Positions 35,488 to 44,136 of a stretch of 64,000 nucleotides of DNA are shown here, in pieces. The position numbers and the translations under genes were made by a program. How positions within the stretch are numbered: position 1 is the first letter of the stretch; each line of letters starts with the position of its first letter. Source of the DNA: Njordibacter sp028825405 (lineage in GTDB: Bacteria > Pseudomonadota > Gammaproteobacteria > Pseudomonadales > Balneatricaceae); assembly GCF_047730065.1 (NCBI RefSeq), contig NZ_CP159829.1:744001-808000 (forward strand). The letters run 5' to 3'. The notes beneath the pieces are model-generated. The model was not told the origin of the DNA and searched no databases. It saw only the letters and a list, made by a program, of their open reading frames with translations.

Positions 35488-36330
35488 ATGACAACAGCAA
35501 CGCTTTACATTGTTTCGACCCCAATTGGCAACTTAGAGGATTTTAGTCCACGGGCAGTAGCAACCCTTAAGAAGGTTGACCTCATTGCCGCGGAAGATAC
35601 GCGTCATAGTGGTCGACTGATGCAGCATTTTTCCATTTCTACGCCCATGTTGGCAGTGCACGATCATAATGAACGTGCGCGGGCTAAAACATTGGTACAA
35701 AAGTTGGCTCAAGGTCAGTCTATTGCCCTTATCTCAGACGCAGGCACTCCGCTTATTTCTGACCCGGGTTATCATTTAGTGAGTGCCGTTAGAAGCGCTG
35801 GCTATAAAGTTGTGCCAGTGGTGGGCCCATGTGCACTAATTGCAGGGCTGAGTGTGTCAGGTCTGGCGACTGACCGGTTTAGCTTTTACGGTTTTTTACC
35901 TGCTAAAAGTAGCGGTCGTAAGCAGCAACTGCAGCAGTTGGTAAGTGTGACTCACACTCAAGTTTTTTATGAATCACCCCACCGTATTGTGGCCACAGTG
36001 AATGATATTGTTGCAGTCATGGGGCCCAATCGTCAATTGGTGTTGGCCCGCGAACTGACTAAAACCTTTGAAACTGTTTTTAGTGCCAAGGCCAGCGAAG
36101 TTAAATATTGGCTGGGGGCAGATCATAACCAGCAAAAGGGTGAGTTTGTGGTGTTGATTGAAGGCGCAGAACCAGAACAGTTGCAAGATATTGGGCCTGA
36201 AGAAGAGCGCATGCTGTCATTGCTGCTGGCTGAGCTGCCCATTAAAAAAGCCGCGGTGCTCACTGCCGCCATCACGGGGCATAAGAAAAAAGCCCTGTAT
36301 GATCGAGCTCTTGAGCTACAAGGTAAGTAA
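35488..36330 (+). CDS. rsmI: 16S rRNA C1402 2'-O-methyltransferase RsmI
   Basis: This 280-residue tetrapyrrole-methylase-fold enzyme has the family motifs LYIVSTPIGNLEDFSPRA, AAEDTRHSG, LISDAGTPLISDPGY and FYESPHRI. It 2'-O-methylates C1402 in the ribosomal P site. It is followed at once by rnpB, whose -35 begins 23 nt after the stop codon. Confidence 0.97.
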   Translation: MTTATLYIVSTPIGNLEDFSPRAVATLKKVDLIAAEDTRHSGRLMQHFSISTPMLAVHDHNERARAKTLVQKLAQGQSIALISDAGTPLISDPGYHLVSAVRSAGYKVVPVVGPCALIAGLSVSGLATDRFSFYGFLPAKSSGRKQQLQQLVSVTHTQVFYESPHRIVATVNDIVAVMGPNRQLVLARELTKTFETVFSAKASEVKYWLGADHNQQKGEFVVLIEGAEPEQLQDIGPEEERMLSLLLAELPIKKAAVLTAAITGHKKKALYDRALELQGK

Positions 36331-36353
36331 CTCTGCTAAAGCCACATTTAACC

Positions 36354-36382
36354 TTGCCAGCGCTAGGTAAACTCGGTATCCT
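36354..36382 (+). promoter_or_regulatory. Sigma-70 promoter of rnpB
   Basis: TTGCCA (36354-36359), an exact 17-nt spacer and TATCCT (36377-36382) place the transcription start at about 36389-36391, matching the folded 5' end of RNase P RNA. Confidence 0.75.
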
Positions 36383-36390
36383 GCGCCCGA

Positions 36391-36757
<367 letters not shown>

Positions 36758-36781
36758 CTTTTTAGTTTGTTGCCTGCCTTT

Positions 36782-36811
36782 TTTAATCGTTGCTTTAATT
36801 GAACGATTAAA
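36782..36811. repeat. 10-bp perfect inverted repeat downstream of rnpB
   Basis: TTTAATCGTT and AACGATTAAA are separated by 10 nt. The stem is AT-rich and no T-tract follows, so it looks more like a dimeric-regulator operator than a terminator. No regulator can be named, though a GntR-family gene lies about 1.5 kb downstream. Confidence 0.6.
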
Positions 36812-36999
36812 CACTAATGTTTGTGTCCATTCGAGTGGATCTTTGCTGGCCTAAATTTGCCAACACCATCATCAAAACGTCAACTATTCTCTCTGAATCT
36901 GCATTGCATCAGCAGTCCTATAAAAGTTTCTTGGTTACAGTTAATATTGCCATTACAATGAGATTAGTCTCTGCCTCAGTACTGGCATCAACATAGGCT

Positions 37000-37054
37000 T
37001 GGAGCTGGTTTGGAACTAGTATGGAGACGGTATGGAGACATTGTGGAGCAGGAC
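37000..37054 (+). repeat. Five 11-bp tandem repeats (TGGAGACGGTA-like)
   Basis: Units start at 37000, 37011, 37022, 37033 and 37044. All begin TGGA and most continue G(A/C)(C/T/A). The 11-nt period is close to one helical turn, which would place identical faces on one side of the DNA. The array ends about 75 bp before the Nudix gene start. Confidence 0.75.
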
Positions 37055-37128
37055 TAGGTTACGCTTTTCTCAGTGTCCTTTCTCAAGTTATGCTAAGCTT
37101 CCCAATTTACTGACCTGTGGAGATTTTT

Positions 37129-37584
37129 ATGCGTCATCGCATCAGAGCGGCGGGTATCTTGGTTGATCAAGATCGTATTTTAATGGTCAACGAAAACGAT
37201 GATGGGCGTTCTTATTGGGTGCCTCCGGGTGGCGGTTTTGAGACTCAAGACGGCAATACGCGAAACACAGTTAAGCGTGAGGTGTGGGAGGAGACCGGAT
37301 TAACTGTCTCTGTGGGCGAGCTTTTGTTTGTGCGGGAGTTTGGTGAGGTTGCGAGAAGTATTTATCATGTAGAGCAGTTTTATCTTGTTGATCAATGGCA
37401 AGGAGAGGTTTCCTTAAAAAATTTGGCAACACTGACTGAAGAAATAAGGTCCATTACCCAAGCTCGTTGGTTAACAAAACAGGAGCTTGGCGAACTGGAT
37501 GTGTTCCCACCACAATTAAAAGACCTATTGTGGGATAAGTTAGATCGAGCTGATCTATCAATCGTGCACTTAGGCTACTCATAA
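37129..37584 (+). CDS. Nudix hydrolase family protein
   Basis: This 151-residue Nudix-fold protein has a strand-rich start (RIRAAGILVDQDRILMVNE) and a Nudix box ending REVWEETGL with the metal-binding EE pair intact. The first Glu of the canonical GX5EX7REUXEEXGU pattern is replaced by Gly, with an Asp one residue earlier, so the box is slightly non-standard. I chose ATG 37129 with GTGGAG 6 nt upstream. Substrate unknown; a nucleoside diphosphate derivative is likely from the family. It is probably co-transcribed with the YgjP-like gene 6 nt downstream. Confidence 0.85.
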   Translation: MRHRIRAAGILVDQDRILMVNENDDGRSYWVPPGGGFETQDGNTRNTVKREVWEETGLTVSVGELLFVREFGEVARSIYHVEQFYLVDQWQGEVSLKNLATLTEEIRSITQARWLTKQELGELDVFPPQLKDLLWDKLDRADLSIVHLGYS

Positions 37585-37590
37585 ACTGCT

Positions 37591-38298
37591 ATGACATCGA
37601 TGTTAGAGAAAGTAGCCATGCATGGCATTGTGGTTATTATTAAGCGCACTCACCGCAAAGCCAGTGTGGGTTTTAGAATGTCATTGGGGCAGTTAGTCGT
37701 TTTGGTGCCTAATAAAATGCCAAGGCCTGAAATCGACCGTTTACTAGAGTCTAAAAGTGACTGGATACTAGCAAAAGTGGCAATGCAGGGCCCGTTTATA
37801 CCGCCGGTTCGAAGACGTTATGAGGTGGGGGAAAGGCTGGATTTTTTAGACCAAGAGCTAATTTTGCAGATTTCTTTGGGCAGTCATAGCACTAAACTCG
37901 AGGCTGCTAATGAACTTAGTGTGAGCGTTCCTCGTGTCAATCCGATATGGATACGCAATGCCGTTGTGCGCTGGTATAAGCTGCAAGCGCAAGAGCATAT
38001 AGAGCAGCGGGTTAGTCACTTTGCACCCTTAGTGGGTGCTTGGCCGAAAAAGATTGACGTTAAAACGTACCGAGCCCGCTGGGGTAGCTGCAATCATCGG
38101 GGTGAAGTGCAATTTAACTGGAAGTTGATGATGGCACCCCGTGCAGTAGTTGATAGTGTGGTAGTTCACGAGTTGTGCCATCTGCTGCATATGCACCATG
38201 GCCCTGAGTTTTGGGCTCAAGTAAAACGTGTGTTGCCAAATTACGCAGATGCAAAGCAATGGCTCAAAGAGGAAGGTCATAGGCTAGGCCTCGATTGA
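37591..38298 (+). CDS. YgjP-like metal-dependent hydrolase (DUF45)
   Basis: This 235-residue protein carries the YgjP/WLM-type zincin domain: a beta-rich N-terminal half, the motif YRARWGSCNHRGEVQFNW and the zinc-binding HELCHLLHMHHGPEFW (HExxH plus a third His). Homologues are predicted metallopeptidases, some linked to SprT-like functions. It follows the Nudix gene by 6 nt. No signal peptide, so it should be cytoplasmic. Substrate unknown. Confidence 0.88.
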   Translation: MTSMLEKVAMHGIVVIIKRTHRKASVGFRMSLGQLVVLVPNKMPRPEIDRLLESKSDWILAKVAMQGPFIPPVRRRYEVGERLDFLDQELILQISLGSHSTKLEAANELSVSVPRVNPIWIRNAVVRWYKLQAQEHIEQRVSHFAPLVGAWPKKIDVKTYRARWGSCNHRGEVQFNWKLMMAPRAVVDSVVVHELCHLLHMHHGPEFWAQVKRVLPNYADAKQWLKEEGHRLGLD

Positions 38299-38358
38299 TA
38301 TTGATGGCCTTTAAGTATTAAAATATCGACATTATCTATAAAGCGACCAAGAAACATC

Positions 38359-39015
38359 ATGCCCCAAGAAAATTCAGCCGCTAAGGTGTTGTACCATTTA
38401 AAGCACGACATTTTGATAGGCTTCTTTGGGGCTGGCCATAAGCTTAAGATGAGTGTCTTAAAGGCGCGTTATAACGTAGGTGTCAATCCATTGCGTGAGG
38501 CCTTGTCGCAACTAGTGGTCATGCAGTTAGTGCAAGTGCAGGATCAACGAGGCTATCGAGTATGCCCTGTCACACGAGTGGAGTTGATAGACATCTACCA
38601 TACACGAGCCCAAATTGAGTCATTATGTGTCGGATTAGCTATCCAAAGAGGTGATGAAGCTTGGGAGGCCGATATCGTTGCTGCAGCCTATAGACTCCAC
38701 TCTAATGCTGGATTGCTGCAGGCAGACGGAGATCTGCAGGCTTGGGAGCAACTGCATCAACAGTTTCACTATAGCATCGTCAAAGGTTGTGGCTCTGAAG
38801 AATTGCTCAGGGTGCGTTTAGATCTTTATGAAAAGGCATCTAGATACCGTAATTTATGGCTCACACACAACGCAGGTCATGCCGCTTTTGATGTCAATCA
38901 AATGGAGCATGAACAGCTTGTGTCAGCGGTTCTTGCTAGAGATCTCGAAGTGGCCCAAAAACTAATTTCCCAACATATACTTGTTCCTAGTCAGGTCTTA
39001 CAAGAGCTGATTTAA
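38359..39015 (+). CDS. GntR-family transcriptional regulator, FCD (FadR-type) domain
   Basis: This 218-residue regulator has an N-terminal winged helix-turn-helix (ILIGFFGAGHKLKMSVLKARYNVG..., LREALSQLV, QRGYRVCPV) and a C-terminal all-helical FCD domain. The FCD domain has the usual metal/ligand-type histidines (QLHQQFHYSIV, MEHEQLVSA, SQHIL). Such proteins often repress small-acid catabolic genes. No adjacent metabolic target is present, so its regulon is unknown. It is the last gene before mraZ. Confidence 0.9.
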   Translation: MPQENSAAKVLYHLKHDILIGFFGAGHKLKMSVLKARYNVGVNPLREALSQLVVMQLVQVQDQRGYRVCPVTRVELIDIYHTRAQIESLCVGLAIQRGDEAWEADIVAAAYRLHSNAGLLQADGDLQAWEQLHQQFHYSIVKGCGSEELLRVRLDLYEKASRYRNLWLTHNAGHAAFDVNQMEHEQLVSAVLARDLEVAQKLISQHILVPSQVLQELI

Positions 39016-39078
39016 AAACCAATTTAAAAGACCATTTCTTGGACTTTTTAGCGTCTAAACCTATCTTTATCTTTTCAC

Positions 39079-39139
39079 TTGCAAAATAGTCTTGATCTAC
39101 CTACACTGGTCTGGTGGATAAAAGTGGGGGAAAGTGGAT
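39079..39139 (+). promoter_or_regulatory. Promoter and MraZ-binding repeats of the dcw cluster
   Basis: TTGCAA (39079-39084), a 17-nt spacer and TACACT (39102-39107) form the promoter. Just downstream, GTGGA/GTGGG units start at 39114, 39124 and 39134, exactly 10 nt apart. This matches the known MraZ operator (TGGGN units spaced one helical turn apart) and implies autoregulation of the cluster. Confidence 0.75.
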
Positions 39140-39177
39140 ATTTTCCCCAAACTATAACATTTTTAGGGAAAAGTCTG

Positions 39178-39645
39178 ATGTTTCGTGGCGCTGCAGCAAT
39201 TAATATAGATACCAAAGGACGTATAGCTATGCCTGTACGTTTTCGTGATCTATTAATTGACAAAGTAGAGCCTCAGACCAACCCGCAGTTAGTGGTCACT
39301 ATTGATACAGAAGAGCCCTGTTTGATGATCTACCCATTGAATGAATGGGACCTAATCCAGCAAAAACTAGAGCAGTTGCCTAGCTTCAACCCTAGCGCTA
39401 GACGTATACAACGTTTATTGATCGGTCATGCCACAGACTTAGAGCTTGATGCTAATGGACGTATATTGTTACCTGCGCTGCTCAGAGAATATGCTCAGTT
39501 AGACAAAAAAGTCATGCTCTTAGGCCAAGGTAAAAAAATTGAATTGTGGAGTGAGTCGTTATGGAATACTCGCCGCGAAACCTATTTGCAGGCCAGCAGT
39601 AATACTGAAGAATTGCCGGAACTATTGCATCAGTTGTCCTTGTAG
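39178..39645 (+). CDS. mraZ: Transcriptional regulator MraZ
   Basis: This protein of about 155 residues has two SpoVT/AbrB-like repeats (INIDTKGRIAMPVRFRDLL and LELDANGRILLPALLREYA), each with the DxxGR motif. MraZ represses the dcw cluster through direct repeats in its own promoter, which are visible at 39114-39139. I chose ATG 39178 (MFRGAAA), with AGGGAAAAG upstream, over the longer frame that would run through the operator. Confidence 0.96.
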   Translation: MFRGAAAINIDTKGRIAMPVRFRDLLIDKVEPQTNPQLVVTIDTEEPCLMIYPLNEWDLIQQKLEQLPSFNPSARRIQRLLIGHATDLELDANGRILLPALLREYAQLDKKVMLLGQGKKIELWSESLWNTRRETYLQASSNTEELPELLHQLSL

Positions 39646-39678
39646 TCAGTTATGGCTGACATTATTAATGGAACTGAA

Positions 39679-40617
39679 ATGAACCCAGAATTTCACCACA
39701 AATCCGTTTTGCTTGATGAAGCCGTAGAACTATTGGTCCATAATGCCGATGGTATTTACATGGATGGCACCTTCGGTCGGGGTGGACATAGTCGACTGAT
39801 CCTGCAGCACCTCAGTCCCCAAGGTCATTTACATGCGTTTGACAAAGACCCGTTAGCTATTGATCAGGCAAAGTTGATGATGGATGAAGACACACGTTTA
39901 TCCATCACTCAGACCTCCTTCGCTCATTTAGACCAATTCGCCCAGCAGCAAAACTGTTTTGGTCAAGTGCATGGGATTTTGCTGGATTTAGGCGTTTCAT
40001 CACCCCAGATTGATGATGCCAGCCGTGGCTTTAGTTTTCAGCATGATGGCCCGTTAGATATGCGTATGAATCCTGATGCAGGCGAATCTGCAGCCCAATG
40101 GATAGCGCGCGCAGATGCTGAAGAAATAGCCAATGTACTTTATCATTATGGTGAAGAGCGCTTTTCTAGACGCATGGCTCGAGCGGTCGTGGAACATCGT
40201 CAACAACAGCCAATTACTACGACTAAACAATTAGCCAACATTATTGCGATAGCTAACCCTAAGTGGGAAAAAGGTAAAAACCCTGCAACTCGAGCATTTC
40301 AGGGCATACGTATTCACATTAACGAAGAATTAAAAGATCTAGAGTTAGGTTTACATGCGGCCCTTGAGGCATTGGCTCCGGGTGGCCGGTTAGTGGTGAT
40401 TAGTTTTCATTCTCTAGAAGACCGCATTGTTAAGCGCTTTATGCGCGAACATGCTAAAGGCGACTCCCATATTCCGCGTGGCCTACCGGTGACTGAAGAC
40501 CAGCTTAACCGGCGCCTTATTCTATTAAGCAAGGCCCGCAAACCATCTCCCCATGAAATTGACATCAATCCTCGATCTCGCAGTGCAGTAATGCGTGTGG
40601 CAGAAAAAATCGCATGA
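39679..40617 (+). CDS. rsmH: 16S rRNA (cytosine-1402-N4)-methyltransferase RsmH
   Basis: This 312-residue class I methyltransferase has HKSVLLDEAVELL, MDGTFGRGGHS, GILLDLGVSSPQ and the C-terminal VISFHSLEDRIVK. It N4-methylates C1402, the same nucleotide whose ribose is modified by RsmI, encoded 3 kb upstream. I chose ATG 39679 (MNPEFHHK), which gives near E. coli length with GGAA upstream. ATG 39652 is an alternative. Confidence 0.95.
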   Translation: MNPEFHHKSVLLDEAVELLVHNADGIYMDGTFGRGGHSRLILQHLSPQGHLHAFDKDPLAIDQAKLMMDEDTRLSITQTSFAHLDQFAQQQNCFGQVHGILLDLGVSSPQIDDASRGFSFQHDGPLDMRMNPDAGESAAQWIARADAEEIANVLYHYGEERFSRRMARAVVEHRQQQPITTTKQLANIIAIANPKWEKGKNPATRAFQGIRIHINEELKDLELGLHAALEALAPGGRLVVISFHSLEDRIVKRFMREHAKGDSHIPRGLPVTEDQLNRRLILLSKARKPSPHEIDINPRSRSAVMRVAEKIA

Positions 40618-40943
40618 AAGATATGAGCGAAAACCTCAATTTATGGTTAATGCGTGCAAGCTTGCAGGCTCAGCGCTATGCCATGTTGTTGGGGATCTTT
40701 TTGCTCGTGGGCTTAGTTATTAGTGCGCAATTAGTTGTTTATAGTTCGTTTTTGTCCAGAGGCCATATCAACCATCTGCATCAGCTAGAAAGAGACCGCA
40801 ACGACATGCAGGTGGAATGGGGTCAGCTATTAATAGAGCAAAGTGCTTGGGCGTCCCACAGTCGGGTTGAATCGATAGTGATTGAGCAGCTTAAAATGGG
40901 TGTGCCACTTGCTCAAGAAATCGTTTTGGTGCGCCAGTTATGA
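40614..40943 (+). CDS. ftsL: Cell division protein FtsL
   Basis: This 109-residue bitopic protein has a short cytosolic N-terminus, a transmembrane helix (YAMLLGIFLLVGLVISAQL) and a periplasmic coiled-coil. FtsL joins FtsB and FtsQ in the divisome. Sequence is weakly conserved, but size, topology and the place between rsmH and ftsI, with 4-nt overlaps on both sides, are diagnostic. Confidence 0.93.
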   Translation: MKDMSENLNLWLMRASLQAQRYAMLLGIFLLVGLVISAQLVVYSSFLSRGHINHLHQLERDRNDMQVEWGQLLIEQSAWASHSRVESIVIEQLKMGVPLAQEIVLVRQL

Positions 40944-42616
40944 ACGCCATGGAATACCCATGGCGTATGCGCTGGGTATGGTTGATATTACTTCTTGCAG
41001 CAGCGGCTGTGGCATGGCGTTTGGTGCACCTGAATTTAACTGAGCGCTCTTTTTTAATGCGCCAAGGCGATGCTCGAATGGAACGTGAAGTTCTCATTCC
41101 TGCTCATAGAGGCATGATTTTAGACCGTCGCGGAGAGCCTCTGGCAGTGAGTGCGCCGGTGGTTAGTTTGTGGGCTAACCCTCAAGCATTAGGTAAGGAC
41201 ATAGCTCAAGCCAAACAGGTTGCGCAAGGTTTAGGGTTGCCAGAAGTTGCCTTTTTAAAACGTTTAGAACGTCTAAAAAACAAAGAATTTATGTACCTTA
41301 AACGGCATGTCAATCCTGCTGAGGCTGCGTCCTTTCTGGCCTATAATTGGCCAGGTGTGCATGGTGTTGAGGAGTTTCACCGTTACTACCCTGCGGCTGA
41401 AGTAGCGACTCATTTAGTGGGTTTTAACAATGTTGATGACCAAGGGCAAGAGGGTATGGAACTGGCATATGACGCTTGGTTGCAGGGCACCTCAGGTAAA
41501 AAAGTAGTACAAAAAGACCGCACTGGGCGCACCGTTAAGGATCTAAAGCTACTATCTAACGCTCAACCTGGCAAGGATTTAAACCTTAGTATTGATTTAC
41601 GCATGCAGTATGCTGCCTATCGCGAACTCAAAGCTGTTGTGCAGCAGCATCAAGCTAGTTCAGGCTCTGCAGTGGTGTTAGACGTGCAGACAGGCGAAAT
41701 ATTGGCCATGGTTAACCAACCGGCCTACAACCCCAATAACCGATCAGTTATGAACATCGATAGTTTACGTAACCGTGCTTTGACTGATGTGCTTGAGCCG
41801 GGTTCGACCATGAAGCCTCTTACTATCGCAGCAGCGTTAATGAGTGGTCAATATGATCTTGATAGTGAAGTGGATACCAGTCCCGGATTTGTAAAAGTCA
41901 AACGTAAGACGATCCGCGACCATCGCAACTATGGCGTACTAGATATTACGGGCATTATTACTAAATCTAGTAATGTGGGTGTTACTAAATTAGCTTTATC
42001 TTTACCTGACCAAAGTGTCAGGGAAACTTTCTATAGCTTTGGCTTAGGGCAGGCAACAGCCAGCGGTTTCCCAGGCGAAAGCTCAGGTATTCTGCCGAGC
42101 TACCCTAAGTGGAACCCAATTAATTTAGCCACCATGTCTTATGGCTATGGTATCGCTGTCACTCCCGTGCAATTAGCCCAGGCCTATGGGGTATTTGCCA
42201 GCTATGGACTCAAACGCCCAGTGTCAATTTTGAAACAAGAAAAAGTCCCCGAAGCTGAACGAGTAATGCCCGAGCATTTAGCCAAACAAGTGGTTGCTAT
42301 GCTAGAGACTGTGACCCAAAAAGGCGGCACAGGCACTCGCGCCAGAGTGCCCCTGTATCGAGTAGCTGGAAAAACGGGCACGGTGCATAAACCCTCGAAG
42401 GATGGTGGTTATGATGACGATGTTTATGCTGCCGTTTTTGCAGGTATGGCGCCAGCCTCTAAGCCACGCTTGGTGTGTGTGGTAATTATAGATAACCCTA
42501 AGGGTGAACAATATTATGGTGGCGAAGTTGCTGCCCCCGTATTTTCTCGCATTATGACCGAGAGTTTACGACTTTTAAATGTGGCACCAGATAATCTGCT
42601 GCCATCACAAGGTTAA
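40940..42616 (+). CDS. ftsI: Peptidoglycan transpeptidase FtsI (PBP3)
   Basis: This 558-residue class B penicillin-binding protein has an N-terminal anchor (VWLILLLAAAAVAW), a dimerisation domain with HRGMILDRRGEPLA, and a transpeptidase domain with active-site STMK (Ser289), SSN (343-345) and KTG (478-480). It makes septal cross-links and is paired with FtsW, encoded downstream. Confidence 0.98.
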   Translation: MNAMEYPWRMRWVWLILLLAAAAVAWRLVHLNLTERSFLMRQGDARMEREVLIPAHRGMILDRRGEPLAVSAPVVSLWANPQALGKDIAQAKQVAQGLGLPEVAFLKRLERLKNKEFMYLKRHVNPAEAASFLAYNWPGVHGVEEFHRYYPAAEVATHLVGFNNVDDQGQEGMELAYDAWLQGTSGKKVVQKDRTGRTVKDLKLLSNAQPGKDLNLSIDLRMQYAAYRELKAVVQQHQASSGSAVVLDVQTGEILAMVNQPAYNPNNRSVMNIDSLRNRALTDVLEPGSTMKPLTIAAALMSGQYDLDSEVDTSPGFVKVKRKTIRDHRNYGVLDITGIITKSSNVGVTKLALSLPDQSVRETFYSFGLGQATASGFPGESSGILPSYPKWNPINLATMSYGYGIAVTPVQLAQAYGVFASYGLKRPVSILKQEKVPEAERVMPEHLAKQVVAMLETVTQKGGTGTRARVPLYRVAGKTGTVHKPSKDGGYDDDVYAAVFAGMAPASKPRLVCVVIIDNPKGEQYYGGEVAAPVFSRIMTESLRLLNVAPDNLLPSQG

Positions 42617-42618
42617 TA

Positions 42619-44136
42619 GTGAGGTTGGATGTGGAAACCAAGCGCTTACATGAACTGATGCCCCTCACGGGGCAAGCCCAGCAATGGGCAGATGTTTGTG
42701 TATATGGGGTGTCATCAGATAGCCGGCAGGTCAAACAAGGTGACTTGTTTATCACCTGTTTAGGGGAGCCAAAACGGTTGCGCTGCTATGTAAAGCAAGC
42801 GCAAGAAAGAGGGGCCGTGGCGGTAGTTATCGATGCACAACAGGCATTTAAACTGGCCTCATCTGGCCTCACTGTTCCTATCATCAGTCTACCTAATCTG
42901 ATCTCCATGCAAGGCTTAATTGCTGCCCGCATCAACCATGACCCAAGCCAACACATGTCACTTATTGGTATTACAGGAACTAATGGTAAAACTAGCTGTA
43001 GTCAGTTTATTGCCCAGTGTTTTTCAGATTTAGGTCTAACCTGTGGCGTCGTGGGCACTTTGGGCTATGGAATGCTTGATACTTTGGTGCAGGGGCCAAA
43101 TACCACGCCTGATGAAGTGACGATGCAGAGTCAATTAGGGGCTATGGCACAAGCAGGTGCGGTTGCCTGCGCCATAGAAGTGTCCTCCCACGGACTCGCA
43201 CAAGGGCGATTGAATGGCTGTCGTTTTGAAACGGCCGTGTTCACTAATCTGACTCAAGACCATCTTGATTATCACGGCACCATGCAAGCCTATGGTGAGG
43301 TTAAGGCGCAACTATTTAGCTGGCCGAGTTTACGCACTGCCGTGGTGAACTTTGACGATGATTTTGGTCGAGGGTTGCTCAACGAAATTGCCCCATCAGT
43401 TAAAACATACACCTACAGCGCCCAGATTTGCCAAGTAGATTATGCAGACGTGGGGGTGGCCTCCATTGTTCAGCATGAACATGGCATAGACGCAGTAATT
43501 AATACACCTAAGGGTCAATCGTTGTTAAAAGTTGGACTTATTGGACGCTTCAATCTAAGTAATTTATTAGCCACTTTGGCTGTTCTTTTATTACACAAAA
43601 TTGAACTGACAGCAGCGATTGCAGTTATCAGCAGACTGACGACCATATGTGGACGAATGCAGATCGTAGGGCAGGAGCGGCAATCAAAAAATAGCCCGCA
43701 GGCCATTGTAGATTACGCCCATACGCCTGATGCGTTAGAACAAGCGTTAATGGCTGCCAAAGAGCATCTAACTCGGGGTCAATTATGGCTAGTGTTTGGC
43801 TGTGGTGGAGATCGAGACGCGGACAAACGATCCAAAATGGCCAGTATTGCCGAAATCTGGGCTGATCATGTGGTGGTCACAGATGATAATCCACGCACAG
43901 AGCCTAGTGAAAAAATTCTATCAGATATTGGGCAGGGTTTTAAACGCTTAGATAAAGTAGTCATAGAAGGTGATCGAAGAAAAGCCATTGCCTTAACGAT
44001 GGGACGCGCTAAGGCAGGTGATATCGTCCTAATTACTGGCAAAGGTCATGAAACTTATCAAGATATTGCTGGCCTTAAGTATCACTTTAGTGATCAAGAA
44101 GAAGTCTTGAGTGCGCTAGAAGGAGGCTTAGCTTAA
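42619..44136 (+). CDS. murE: UDP-MurNAc-L-Ala-D-Glu:meso-DAP ligase MurE
   Basis: This 505-residue Mur ligase has P-loop GITGTNGKTS, central-domain EVSSHGLAQGRL and the C-terminal DDNPR motif that recognises meso-diaminopimelate. It adds the third stem-peptide residue. The start is GTG 42619, 2 nt after ftsI; GTG 42631 is an alternative. It overlaps murF by 1 nt. Confidence 0.97.
   Translation: MRLDVETKRLHELMPLTGQAQQWADVCVYGVSSDSRQVKQGDLFITCLGEPKRLRCYVKQAQERGAVAVVIDAQQAFKLASSGLTVPIISLPNLISMQGLIAARINHDPSQHMSLIGITGTNGKTSCSQFIAQCFSDLGLTCGVVGTLGYGMLDTLVQGPNTTPDEVTMQSQLGAMAQAGAVACAIEVSSHGLAQGRLNGCRFETAVFTNLTQDHLDYHGTMQAYGEVKAQLFSWPSLRTAVVNFDDDFGRGLLNEIAPSVKTYTYSAQICQVDYADVGVASIVQHEHGIDAVINTPKGQSLLKVGLIGRFNLSNLLATLAVLLLHKIELTAAIAVISRLTTICGRMQIVGQERQSKNSPQAIVDYAHTPDALEQALMAAKEHLTRGQLWLVFGCGGDRDADKRSKMASIAEIWADHVVVTDDNPRTEPSEKILSDIGQGFKRLDKVVIEGDRRKAIALTMGRAKAGDIVLITGKGHETYQDIAGLKYHFSDQEEVLSALEGGLA

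Larger units (their letters stand above)
36758..37128. other. Intergenic region between rnpB and the Nudix gene
   Basis: This region of about 370 bp holds the rnpB 3' T-rich tail, a 10-bp inverted repeat (36782-36811), an unsupported 59-codon frame, five 11-bp tandem repeats (37000-37054) and presumably the promoter of the Nudix gene. No conserved gene was recognised. Confidence 0.6.

Noticed and set aside
36817..36996. 59-codon ORF between rnpB and the Nudix gene, starting MFVSIRVDLC
   Set aside because: No ribosome-binding site, no recognisable family, and it ends just before the 11-bp repeats; most likely a chance frame.
39079..39177. N-terminal extension of MraZ
   Set aside because: It would translate through the promoter and MraZ repeats; the family start is MFRGAAA at 39178.
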